Part shown: one piece after another, positions 16,923-24,480 of the stretch | How positions within the stretch are numbered: position 1 is the first letter of the stretch | How the letters are laid out: each line of letters begins with the position of its first letter | DNA from: Symsagittifera roscoffensis | Taxonomy: Eukaryota; Xenacoelomorpha; Acoela; Convolutidae | Assembly: GCF_963678635.1 (NCBI RefSeq) | Contig: NC_087067.1 | Coordinates: forward strand, 20,766,596-20,830,595 | Direction of reading: 5' to 3' | Length of the DNA: 64,000 bases | Position numbers and translations under genes: made by a program | The notes under the pieces: model-generated | The model's database searches: none | The model's input: only the letters and a program-made list of their open reading frames with translations | Told to the model about the DNA's origin: nothing

Positions 16923-17969
16923 CTACGCTAGAGTCTTGTACGCCTTCTGCTTGAGGGTGGTGCCTCGCAACATCGTCTCCAGATAACCCTCCATGGCACC
17001 CATGTCTTCCAGAGCCATCACATACCCTCTAGCCGAGTTTCGGTATTCTAACATCTCCATGTATCCACCGGCGGGTTCATCTATTGACACAATATCCGAC
17101 ACTGTCAGTCGGTTATGTTCTACTGGTACTAGTTGTCCTGCGACACTTCCTTTTCCGTGGTTTATGGGAGATGGTTTAAGGTCTTTCATCGTGCTTTCTC
17201 CACATTGACTAAGTTTTTCCATTTCTAAGGTTGCTCCAGTCAGAGTACGGTCACTCCTTTTGGATTTGTAATCTGTTGACTTTATCCCCGCCATAAGAAT
17301 GGGTGGCACCATCGCTACATCGGTTAACATTCTGTCCGTGCCATGTAATTGATAATCACCTTGTCCCAAATCCATGGCCTCTTCGACTCGTTTTCGTTTC
17401 GCTGAATTGACAGCTTTCATTGATATCTCTGAATCCACCTTCGTCTTTCCTACTCTCCTCGGCATCACTTTGCTGCCTAACTTCAACTTCATCTCATTGA
17501 TCTTATCAATCACCAATTTTGATCGCATCGTTCCCCTCCTGGTTCTTGACAGATAAACCACCTCTCCTTTATCATCCTGCGGTGTCATCTTGATGGGAGA
17601 GTTCGCCTCACTTTCATCAGTGGCTGAGTCAATCAACAACTCACTCAATCTCCCTTCACACTCATCAAGTTTGTCAAAGACTTCAGGCATCAATGGTCGG
17701 TTGAAACCTATTTTCAAAATGGACTGGGTCGCATAGCTCTGAACCACTGTCCAGACTTCTCCCATGAACGCCACTCTGTCCAATCTACATCCCGTCCTAC
17801 TTTCATGGTCTCGGTGATGTACTTCCCATTCTTCTTTGGGCAACGTTCCCAAGAAAGGTACTTTGGCTGAGCCCTCTATTCTTTTTCTCCTAGGTGATTC
17901 CATAAGGATTCTTTGTTCGTTATTTCTCGAATTGCCAGGAGAGCTGCTCTCCGGCAAATTCCGTTTCAT
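16923..17969 (-). CDS. Accessory ORF, 348 aa, basic and polar, unrecognised
   Basis: An open frame with a basic start (MESPRRKRIEG), a short folded-looking region (about residues 40-110, with EEWEVHHRDHESRTGCR and FMGEVWTVVQSYATQ), then a long Lys/Arg- and Ser/Thr-rich stretch likely to be disordered (RRVGKTKVDS, SAKRKRVEEAM), and a C-terminal region rich in Met, Glu and Tyr. The basic tracts would suit nuclear import or nucleic-acid binding, which is inference only. The neighbours are the 201-aa ORF upstream (85-nt gap) and the 126-aa ORF downstream (6-nt gap). Confidence 0.55.
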   Translation of the reverse strand: MKRNLPESSSPGNSRNNEQRILMESPRRKRIEGSAKVPFLGTLPKEEWEVHHRDHESRTGCRLDRVAFMGEVWTVVQSYATQSILKIGFNRPLMPEVFDKLDECEGRLSELLIDSATDESEANSPIKMTPQDDKGEVVYLSRTRRGTMRSKLVIDKINEMKLKLGSKVMPRRVGKTKVDSEISMKAVNSAKRKRVEEAMDLGQGDYQLHGTDRMLTDVAMVPPILMAGIKSTDYKSKRSDRTLTGATLEMEKLSQCGESTMKDLKPSPINHGKGSVAGQLVPVEHNRLTVSDIVSIDEPAGGYMEMLEYRNSARGYVMALEDMGAMEGYLETMLRGTTLKQKAYKTLA

Positions 17970-18053
17970 TTCTGTAAAGGCTGACGGAGGTCCAGTGTCG
18001 AAGTGCCTTCATCTGCTGGCTCAGTCGCTCTCAAGATCACTGAGGAAACTGAA

Positions 18054-18659
18054 TTACAGGCTGGATATTCCTCCTGTCGATGCCCTGTCTTCTTCCCCAC
18101 CAGCTTGACTTGCATCTTGTTGCATGTGTTCTTCCACTTGACGGCTTCCTCCCTGTCCGTCATCTCCTTCTGACATATCCTTCTTCGAGCTTGAGGGTCC
18201 TTGCTTTTCATTGTCGGCCCCTTCCGGAAATTTTGGTATGATCAGTGTGCCAGCTGATCCATCTTCCTCTTCTCCATGGACCACTTTGATTTCCTCACAG
18301 CCGAAGGGTGCTAGGAAGGTTCTCGCCTGCAGCGTTCCTCCTACTTTCAATTCCGGTTTCACACTAGTCAGGATTAAGGAGGCCTCAGACAGTTCGGTCC
18401 TGCCTCTCATCTTCATAGGCGCTAAGACTAATCCCGCCCATTCCTCGTCAAATCTTCGAGGCTTGGGAGTCGCGGCGTTGCTTATTCGCCTTCTCGTCGC
18501 TTGATCCGTGTAGGCAAATCGTGTGTACTGTAACACGGCGGCATTCCTCCCCACAAAGTATGGATCCATCGTTCCCACGAAATTCCCTATTCTCCTTTCA
18601 TTGGTTTCAAATGCTCTCAACCTAGGAGTTTGTACCACGGAGACTGCTCCGAGAAACAT
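18054..18659 (-). CDS. Accessory ORF, 201 aa, unrecognised, with acidic/polar tail
   Basis: The first 150 residues look folded (YFVGRNAAVLQYTRFAY, WAGLVLAPMKMRGR, LQARTFLAPFGCEEIKVV). The rest is a Gly/Ser/Glu/Gln-rich tail. It overlaps the 171-aa ORF by 43 nt in a different frame, and the two may be pieces of one ancestral protein. I recognise no family. Confidence 0.5.
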   Translation of the reverse strand: MFLGAVSVVQTPRLRAFETNERRIGNFVGTMDPYFVGRNAAVLQYTRFAYTDQATRRRISNAATPKPRRFDEEWAGLVLAPMKMRGRTELSEASLILTSVKPELKVGGTLQARTFLAPFGCEEIKVVHGEEEDGSAGTLIIPKFPEGADNEKQGPSSSKKDMSEGDDGQGGSRQVEEHMQQDASQAGGEEDRASTGGISSL

Positions 18660-19132
18660 CCTTCAGGGAATTCAGGGATTTCTTCCGGCAGCTTCTCGTA
18701 ATCACCCCAATCTTTCGTCTCTTCTCTCACCTTGTGATATGCTGCAGTGAGACGAGGAACTCTGGTTATCTCACCATTCGTTTTGTCATAGGGTCTCAGA
18801 TTCCAAAGCTTCGGAAACACCTCGATGTATCCTCTCTCTACTTCTCCCATGCGATCACGGAAGTGATCGTCAAAATTGATGACCGTCATTTCTGGCTCTG
18901 ATATCTTCGCAAATAACAGATCTTCACTCTTGAGCTCCCGCAACACGTGCTGCTCACACCAGTTCAGCGCACTACCGTCCACTGCTGATATGAGGTTCAG
19001 GTGCAGCACCGACCTCCTATACGCCTCCACCTTGACATCAGGGAACGCAAATGTGACTGCTGGTCCATAAATAACGGTCACAAACTCCGTGGCTCCTCTG
19101 ATCATCGCTAAAGGATCGGTCCTCATAGCCAT
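18617..19132 (-). CDS. Accessory ORF, 171 aa, unrecognised
   Basis: An open frame with beta-rich early segments (TEFVTVIYGPAVTFAFPDV), a helical middle (NWCEQHVLRELKSEDLLFAK) and a charged end. No motif or family is recognised. It lies 11 nt after the 157-aa ORF and overlaps the 201-aa ORF. The tight packing fits a polycistronic or polyprotein-like layout. Confidence 0.5.
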   Translation of the reverse strand: MAMRTDPLAMIRGATEFVTVIYGPAVTFAFPDVKVEAYRRSVLHLNLISAVDGSALNWCEQHVLRELKSEDLLFAKISEPEMTVINFDDHFRDRMGEVERGYIEVFPKLWNLRPYDKTNGEITRVPRLTAAYHKVREETKDWGDYEKLPEEIPEFPEGCFSEQSPWYKLLG

Positions 19133-19143
19133 TCTCAGATCGG

Positions 19144-19617
19144 TTAGTAGGGGGGCATGCCCCCAACATGTCGTCTCACATCTTCTTCCCTTTCGATAGT
19201 CTCATCTTCTCCCGTTCCAAAGCGATTTTGTTGTAAGAGATACTGGATAAGAGTGTGTCGCAGGTCTCTTATCTTATTCCACGAGTCCGTGGCTTTCTTC
19301 ATGTCCAATTTCGTTACCTTCTCTCTCATCTGCTCTGGACAACGTGCCAGCTTCATTAGTCCTCCCAAGTTTCCGTGGGTAATCGCAATCAATGTTAGAA
19401 GCCCATCTAACCGCAGGTTCTGAACTCCTTCGGTGAGCAGTACCGCCGGTCCTTTCACGAAACTCTCCGCTCCAAACGTCACGAACAAGGCTAGTAGCTC
19501 CACAATCGATACTTCCACTACTGCTTGAAGGAATTCGTTTATCAAGTAATGAGAAACTTTCGGGTAAACTTTCGCCAAGAAGGACGCGGTCCATCCGGCT
19601 CCCAACCCTTCCAGCAT
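19144..19617 (-). CDS. Accessory ORF, 157 aa, helical, unrecognised
   Basis: An open frame dominated by amphipathic and hydrophobic helices (INEFLQAVVEVSIVELLALF, LDGLLTLIAITHGNLGGLMK), ending in an acidic tail. One helix could dip into a membrane, but there is no clear transmembrane span or signal peptide, so it is not a typical envelope protein. It lies about 100 nt after the 322-aa ORF and 11 nt before the 171-aa ORF. Confidence 0.5.
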   Translation of the reverse strand: MLEGLGAGWTASFLAKVYPKVSHYLINEFLQAVVEVSIVELLALFVTFGAESFVKGPAVLLTEGVQNLRLDGLLTLIAITHGNLGGLMKLARCPEQMREKVTKLDMKKATDSWNKIRDLRHTLIQYLLQQNRFGTGEDETIEREEDVRRHVGGMPPY

Positions 19618-19720
19618 GCTATCTGTTCGTTCAAAACCTTCTTCCCCCTACACTTCCTGGGTCCAGAAGGTTTCCAAGGTAATTTGGCTCATTCTATTCA
19701 CAAACTCAGCTCTCTTTTCT

Positions 19721-20689
19721 TCAGCATTTTCCGCTAGGTTCACCTCCTTCAACAAGTAGGTATAGATTTTTTTTAATCATTATGGGGCCTTGCTCAAAAG
19801 CATCTGCACCCAATGCCGCTACTCGAGGACTTAGATGTAACCACTGGTTGGCCTCCGGTTTGGTCCTCAAAACCATCGCCTCCAAATGAGCTCTAGTCTC
19901 CTGTAAATTCTTCCTTCTCGCTTTTTCACCTGTTACTTCTATTGCTCGGAACCATAAGTCGTTCGACTTCGCTATGACCACTCGATGGTCGTCGTCTATT
20001 CCCGGTTTAAGTTTGAGCTGTCGACTGAAATTGGACAGTTCCAACCCCAGCACCTCATCCAACACTAACATGTGCAGCGCATGGTCCTTGAATCCTCTCA
20101 TCGCGTTCGAGATATCTGACCACACCGCAGGTAGTTCAGCCCTGAGTGGTCTCAGGTTCTCCATCTCTATCATGCAATTTGGGGCTGATATGATCACATC
20201 ATATTTTCCTTCCGAAAGTAAGGCCACAATCGCATACACAAATTTCAGTCCATCCGGGAGATGTGCATATCCCGGAGACAACGCGAACACTACTCCCGGT
20301 GTCACCTTGGTGAACGACCCCTCCTTCAACACGTCCACCACTTCACCCATTGATTCAAGGATGTCCTTTATTGCTGGCCATACAGCGTTTTCTGCCGTTG
20401 TAGGATCTCTGAATCTGCTCAGAAAACCTCTACTGTGTAAATGCTCATTGATGCCAGCAAACACGATCGTGATTGGGCTCATGTCCGTCTGTCTTTGTAC
20501 CCCTATAGCCAGAGATACGGCTTGCAGTAGGTCCAGATCGACCGCTGCCAACATTATGACATCCGGCCAAAACAGAGACTTGGAAGTGTACACGAACTCT
20601 GAATTCGCTACAATCATAACCTTGGCCTTTCTTATTTCTGCTTTGTCGTACGCGGCAAAGATGGTCTCATCTTTCTTTATCGCTTTCAA
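19721..20689 (-). CDS. Accessory ORF, 322 aa, unrecognised alpha/beta protein
   Basis: It alternates hydrophobic strands and helices in the manner of an alpha/beta fold (KAEIRKAKVMIVANSEFVY, WPDVIMLAAVDLDLLQAVSL, ITIVFAGINEHLHSRG, KYDVIISAPNCMIEMENL). The segment FAGINEHL after a hydrophobic strand resembles the G-x-N block of SGNH hydrolases, so it might be a second, degenerate member of the fold of its upstream neighbour. I give this little weight. It lies about 150 nt downstream of the SGNH ORF in the same orientation. Confidence 0.5.
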   Translation of the reverse strand: MKAIKKDETIFAAYDKAEIRKAKVMIVANSEFVYTSKSLFWPDVIMLAAVDLDLLQAVSLAIGVQRQTDMSPITIVFAGINEHLHSRGFLSRFRDPTTAENAVWPAIKDILESMGEVVDVLKEGSFTKVTPGVVFALSPGYAHLPDGLKFVYAIVALLSEGKYDVIISAPNCMIEMENLRPLRAELPAVWSDISNAMRGFKDHALHMLVLDEVLGLELSNFSRQLKLKPGIDDDHRVVIAKSNDLWFRAIEVTGEKARRKNLQETRAHLEAMVLRTKPEANQWLHLSPRVAALGADAFEQGPIMIKKNLYLLVEGGEPSGKC

Positions 20690-20842
20690 TCCGCCGTACC
20701 TTTAGAAGTCACCATCATGACTCACTTTTTTCGGGTATGTTCTCTCTTTCACATGACTCGGGGTTGTCGCCACTTGCCTGAACATCTTCACATGTTGTCC
20801 AATCGGCGCCCTCGTTGTCAGAAATCTTCCCGGTCTCTCTTC

Positions 20843-22057
20843 TCAATTCCCTTCGTCGTGATTTAGTTTCACGTCTTGTAACGGCCGGGCGTTCACTGAT
20901 CCCATTGTGTTGTTAGAGGGCAGTCCCTCTAGGTCAGCAAATCTCAAGGCCGTCGTGGAGCTGAAGTTTATGCCAGCGGCTATCAACCAGTCTACGCCCG
21001 TTATCGAGTACAGTCTACTGACGGATAGCCTCGCTTCATTCAGCATCCTCCTGGCATCCTCGATGAAGCTCACCCTCTGGAGATCCAGCTTCATTAGTTC
21101 GTCCTTGTACACATGCCAGGGAGATGGTATGGGCCTTGACCACATCAACGAGCCTCTATCCGGGCGTCTCTCCTCTCGACTGGTACTTGTCGTCTCCGAT
21201 CTCGTGTCTGATCTAGACGTGCTAGTTGCCTCTTCCATTGGGTTGACAGGCCCTAGTCTTCTCCTAGGATGAATGGTCCTCCTCACCGGCGCTTCTCCCA
21301 ATCGATCTTGAACGTCTGTCCTTTGACCTGGTTCGCTGGAGCTCTGCTGTCTGTAGTTCGTGACGGCCGGGACCGTCCCCAAGCGTGTTTCCAGGCTAGG
21401 AGGCACAAAGGTGGTAATCACCGCGTCATTCGATGTTCCTTCCTCCTTTAGCACTCCTGTGTCAAAGAGTTCCACGTCCAACTCATCCAACCGCTCTTGG
21501 AAGACTCGATTCAACCAAGCGTGTCCTTCTATACTATCGAAGTGGATGCCGTCCGTGGTCAGTCTGGCCTGATCCATAGCTCTCAACTCATGTTCGATGT
21601 CCATGAGGATCATTCTTCCGGCATTCCGACTTGCGAGATTCCTCAAGATATTATTCCACCTGACCACTCCTTCGTTGTGCCTTCTCCCTGCTGCTGTCCT
21701 TGTATTCATTGGCACAGTGCAAACAATCAGTACCGCGCAGTTGAATTTCTGCCAGAGAGTAGTAAACAAGCACACCATCATTGATTCCCATAGTGCTTCC
21801 TGCTCATCCGAACCTCTAGAGATGTTATTCGTTCCAACCAGGATCATCACATTGGGGATCCTCCCTGGATTCATTAGTTCCATCATCCGATATAACTGGG
21901 CTATCGTCGCGCCTCCGAAAGCCATCACCGTGGTGACCCAAGAGGTCCTCAAATTCGAGAGTACTCTGACTAAGCTGTCTCCCAGTATCAGATGTGATGC
22001 CCCAGTGGCGGTTGTTGCAGGTTTACTGCCGGGTTCCATGTCGCTCGATTGAAGCAA
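20843..22057 (-). CDS. Accessory ORF, 404 aa: SGNH/GDSL-family hydrolase domain plus unique C-terminal region
   Basis: Residues about 21-195 show the blocks of an SGNH hydrolase: block I LILGDSLVR with the catalytic Ser at about 28, a Gly in MAFGGATIAQL (block II), block III VGTNNIS with the Asn of the oxyanion hole (about 77), and block V TTDGIHFD with Asp and His at about 169 and 172. All four key residues are present, so the fold and an esterase-like activity are likely. The substrate is unknown. After it come an S/T/R-rich linker (210-300) and a conserved-looking C-terminal region of about 90 residues. SGNH/esterase domains are known in ORF1 proteins of CR1-type LINEs, but I know of none as standard cargo of Ty3/Gypsy elements. 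It lies 54 nt after accessory ORF 1. Confidence 0.8.
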   Translation of the reverse strand: MLQSSDMEPGSKPATTATGASHLILGDSLVRVLSNLRTSWVTTVMAFGGATIAQLYRMMELMNPGRIPNVMILVGTNNISRGSDEQEALWESMMVCLFTTLWQKFNCAVLIVCTVPMNTRTAAGRRHNEGVVRWNNILRNLASRNAGRMILMDIEHELRAMDQARLTTDGIHFDSIEGHAWLNRVFQERLDELDVELFDTGVLKEEGTSNDAVITTFVPPSLETRLGTVPAVTNYRQQSSSEPGQRTDVQDRLGEAPVRRTIHPRRRLGPVNPMEEATSTSRSDTRSETTSTSREERRPDRGSLMWSRPIPSPWHVYKDELMKLDLQRVSFIEDARRMLNEARLSVSRLYSITGVDWLIAAGINFSSTTALRFADLEGLPSNNTMGSVNARPLQDVKLNHDEGN

Positions 22058-22111
22058 GCTCTCGGATCTGTCTCCGGGACTCCCGTGAAGTTATATCTCA
22101 ACTCCGTGAAG

Positions 22112-23212
22112 TTATTTTTTTTGTACGTCTACTACACGTGACACTTTCTTCGCTGGCATCTTCTGTATTCTTCTCTCTGGGGCTTTAGAGCTCCCTATTG
22201 GTGGCGTCGTGTCGCTAACTCCCTGTCTGATCACGGTTTCGGAGAGTCGTACTCTGCCCGTGTCGTCGATCGTTCCATAGGGTGCAGTCACCCCGGAACC
22301 TTGTGCATTCTTGTTGGCGACTAGTCGTCCAGCTGTCTCTATCAGCCTCTTCACCGTTTGTTCCACGACTGGGTCACCCAAGGTGTCACTAGGGTCCAGG
22401 ATCGTCACTCGACTTGTTGTTGTCGGGAGTCTCGTTTCCGTCGTCTGCATCATCTCTCGAGGCGTCAAGAGCTCCATCGGGGACTGCCCACGAGGAATAC
22501 TCCTTGCAGGTATCGCTCTTTCCAAGGCTGTAGTCAATGCCGCCCGGTCCGCTCGCTCTTTGTAGTCCCGCCTCAAGCGCTCAATTTCTTCACCCTGCTT
22601 TTTGTTGCAGTCTTCGAACAAGTTCTTCCACATGTCTCTGTCGTCCTCCGTAATGAGCTTGGTCTTAGTCACTTCATCCAGCTCCTTCCTGGTGCTTTTC
22701 AGCTCATCCTTCATCCCATCTAGATCTTGCAAGGTTCGGTTCGTTTGAACCCCTTGTTCTATTTTCGCCCTCTTTGGTGGCACAGCTGCTCTCAGTGGTG
22801 AACCAGACGAGGCAGCCTCGCTGTTCATTTCTCGAATCATTCTCGTCAGCCCAGGCTTGGGTTTGGAGGGCAAAGGCATTTCACCTGGTTGATAAGTCCT
22901 AGAACTTCCCAATGCAGGCTCATTCGCCAAGTCACTCCCTGAGAGAGCCCCGTTTCTCCACCTCATCACTCTCATATTCGGGCGGTCTAGTACTCCCCTC
23001 TCTCCGTATGCTGCCATCAGTAGGACTTCCGTGGGGCGGTCCCCCCGGTAGTCATGCCCCAAGATGTTTATCAGGGCGGTCAGCAACATGACTACCTCTG
23101 GGTCCTCCAGAGCGAAGTCTCGATCCATTAGCCGACGATAGATCGCATCTATCATCGGTCCTACATATGCCTCTGCCAGGTCCATCAGTTCATCCAAGTT
23201 GAAATTATCCAT
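22112..23212 (-). CDS. Accessory ORF 1 of element B, coiled-coil protein (about 366 aa)
   Basis: Homologue of the ORF at 1-1074. Shared landmarks are the N-terminal domain (DRPTEVLLMAAYGE, MRWRNGALSG), GEMPLP, a coiled coil (about residues 165-235), and the basic C-terminus ending SRVVDVQKK. I chose the start at 23212 (MDNFNLDELM) because it aligns with the element A start. The open frame continues upstream to 23278, but those extra codons run into LTR 2. It is the first gene of the cassette, followed after 54 nt by the SGNH ORF. Its function is unknown. Confidence 0.7.
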   Translation of the reverse strand: MDNFNLDELMDLAEAYVGPMIDAIYRRLMDRDFALEDPEVVMLLTALINILGHDYRGDRPTEVLLMAAYGERGVLDRPNMRVMRWRNGALSGSDLANEPALGSSRTYQPGEMPLPSKPKPGLTRMIREMNSEAASSGSPLRAAVPPKRAKIEQGVQTNRTLQDLDGMKDELKSTRKELDEVTKTKLITEDDRDMWKNLFEDCNKKQGEEIERLRRDYKERADRAALTTALERAIPARSIPRGQSPMELLTPREMMQTTETRLPTTTSRVTILDPSDTLGDPVVEQTVKRLIETAGRLVANKNAQGSGVTAPYGTIDDTGRVRLSETVIRQGVSDTTPPIGSSKAPERRIQKMPAKKVSRVVDVQKK

Positions 23213-23262
23213 TCTGTTCTTCAGGTTCGATTTGATTTGATTCCAAGGTTTTGACTCAAGTG

Positions 23263-24133
23263 TGTAACATTCGCCCAAATACTAAACAGCGACGGAGCGT
23301 AGAAAAAGTACCTATTAACGACTGGCAGGCATCAGTTACCTTAATCCTACTCGCTTTTCACCGTCTCGACCTTGCCAGTTGATTTTCTGGTCTGTCTAGG
23401 GCAAAGTAAAAAATTACCATTTTTAGGCCATCAGTCAAACGACTTTTGATCATTTTTCGTTTACATGCGAACACAACCACATAGCTGAGTCTCGGATCCT
23501 CAGACTACGTGATTGTCATTAAAAACACGGCTCGAACAACCTATTTTAATATGTTTTTGTGTGACAGTTCTATATTAAATCCATTGGAGATGGATTGACC
23601 CTTTCCTCTTTCTAGCTACTCATATTCTAAAATATCAAGTTACACCGGTGTTAAATTAAAGTTTCACGACATCCAAGTAGCTATACAGTCAGTTTTATAC
23701 AGTCCCTTCACATAAACAGTCTCTGGGGGACCAAGCCTCCGCTCCCGTAATATTCCAGCGATAACGCTCTTATCTCTCCTAATTTGCGTCCCGGGAGGGT
23801 TCCGTGGAATACTCCTTCCCCACTGAATCTTCCTTCTCCACTAGTATCCGCTGACAAGTGTCTTATCGTGCGTTGTTGCCACGAAAAGAGGCTTCGTATT
23901 TTCCGTCTCTTGTACGACTGTTTTTCACAATATTTGTCGTTGTTCTTATTTTCTCAGCTATGGCCGTTTTTCGTATTTCTGAGAAATATCAACTTGAAAA
24001 TCGAAATTTTAAAAATAGAAAATTTCAGAATACTTCGACCCTCCTTTCAAGCACTTTTTTGCTGTTAAGGCCTTTTCTCTCTGATTCGTGCTTCGTCGGA
24101 AGGTTGCGCTGTGTCATCTGGCAGAATGGCACA
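23263..24133 (-). repeat. LTR 2: apparently solo LTR inserted in element B
   Basis: 871 bp with the same TGTAAC...GGCACA ends as LTR 1. There is no primer binding site on its left and no obvious polypurine tract on its right, so it does not behave as an element end. The sequences on its two sides resume the gag-pol/ORF 1 spacer seen in element A. A short AGTG-like similarity of the flanks may be a target duplication, but it is too short to rely on. Confidence 0.75.
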
Positions 24134-24480
24134 GTGAGCAATTAAATGATCAATCAGGATCTAGAAAAGAGGTCACGAATATCACACTTGTCAGTCTCAC
24201 CTTAACTTCTCATTGAAATTTACTTCAGAACAGTCAGATAAAAAAGATTTTTATCCTAAAAATTTTTAAAATCAATCGGTCTGTAAAATTTTGGAATTCG
24301 ACCTAAGATTGGACAGTCCAAACTTTGGATCTATTCCTAAGATCTTCATTCAGTTGTTCATGGTCACTAACCCCTTCCTACCCAAGAGCTTAATTACATA
24401 ACACATTACATAACATACATATCACACATATCACACATTACATACAACTTAGTCCTTAGCCTAACACCCTCTCGCACGTC
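24134..24480 (-). other. Spacer downstream of gag-pol in element B
   Basis: Noncoding and alignable in outline to 1130-1529. It carries an imperfect hairpin at 24302-24328 (CCTAAG, TTGGA / TCCAA, CTTTGG, around a 3-nt loop) where element A has a perfect one of different sequence, and an ATAACAT/ATCACAC simple run near 24,390-24,445. Confidence 0.55.

Noticed and set aside
17966-18211. 81-codon minus-strand frame
   Set aside because: It overlaps the 201-aa ORF in another frame, has low-complexity charged content and no support.
15005-19617. Negative-strand RNA virus gene block (nucleoprotein-like order)
   Set aside because: Considered because of the packed small ORFs, but no family motif could be recognised, so no such call is made.
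14148-24133. Reading LTR 1 and LTR 2 as the two ends of one element
   Set aside because: Their divergence is uneven, the outer flanks show no matching target duplication, and element A shows that the cassette normally follows gag-pol without an LTR between them.
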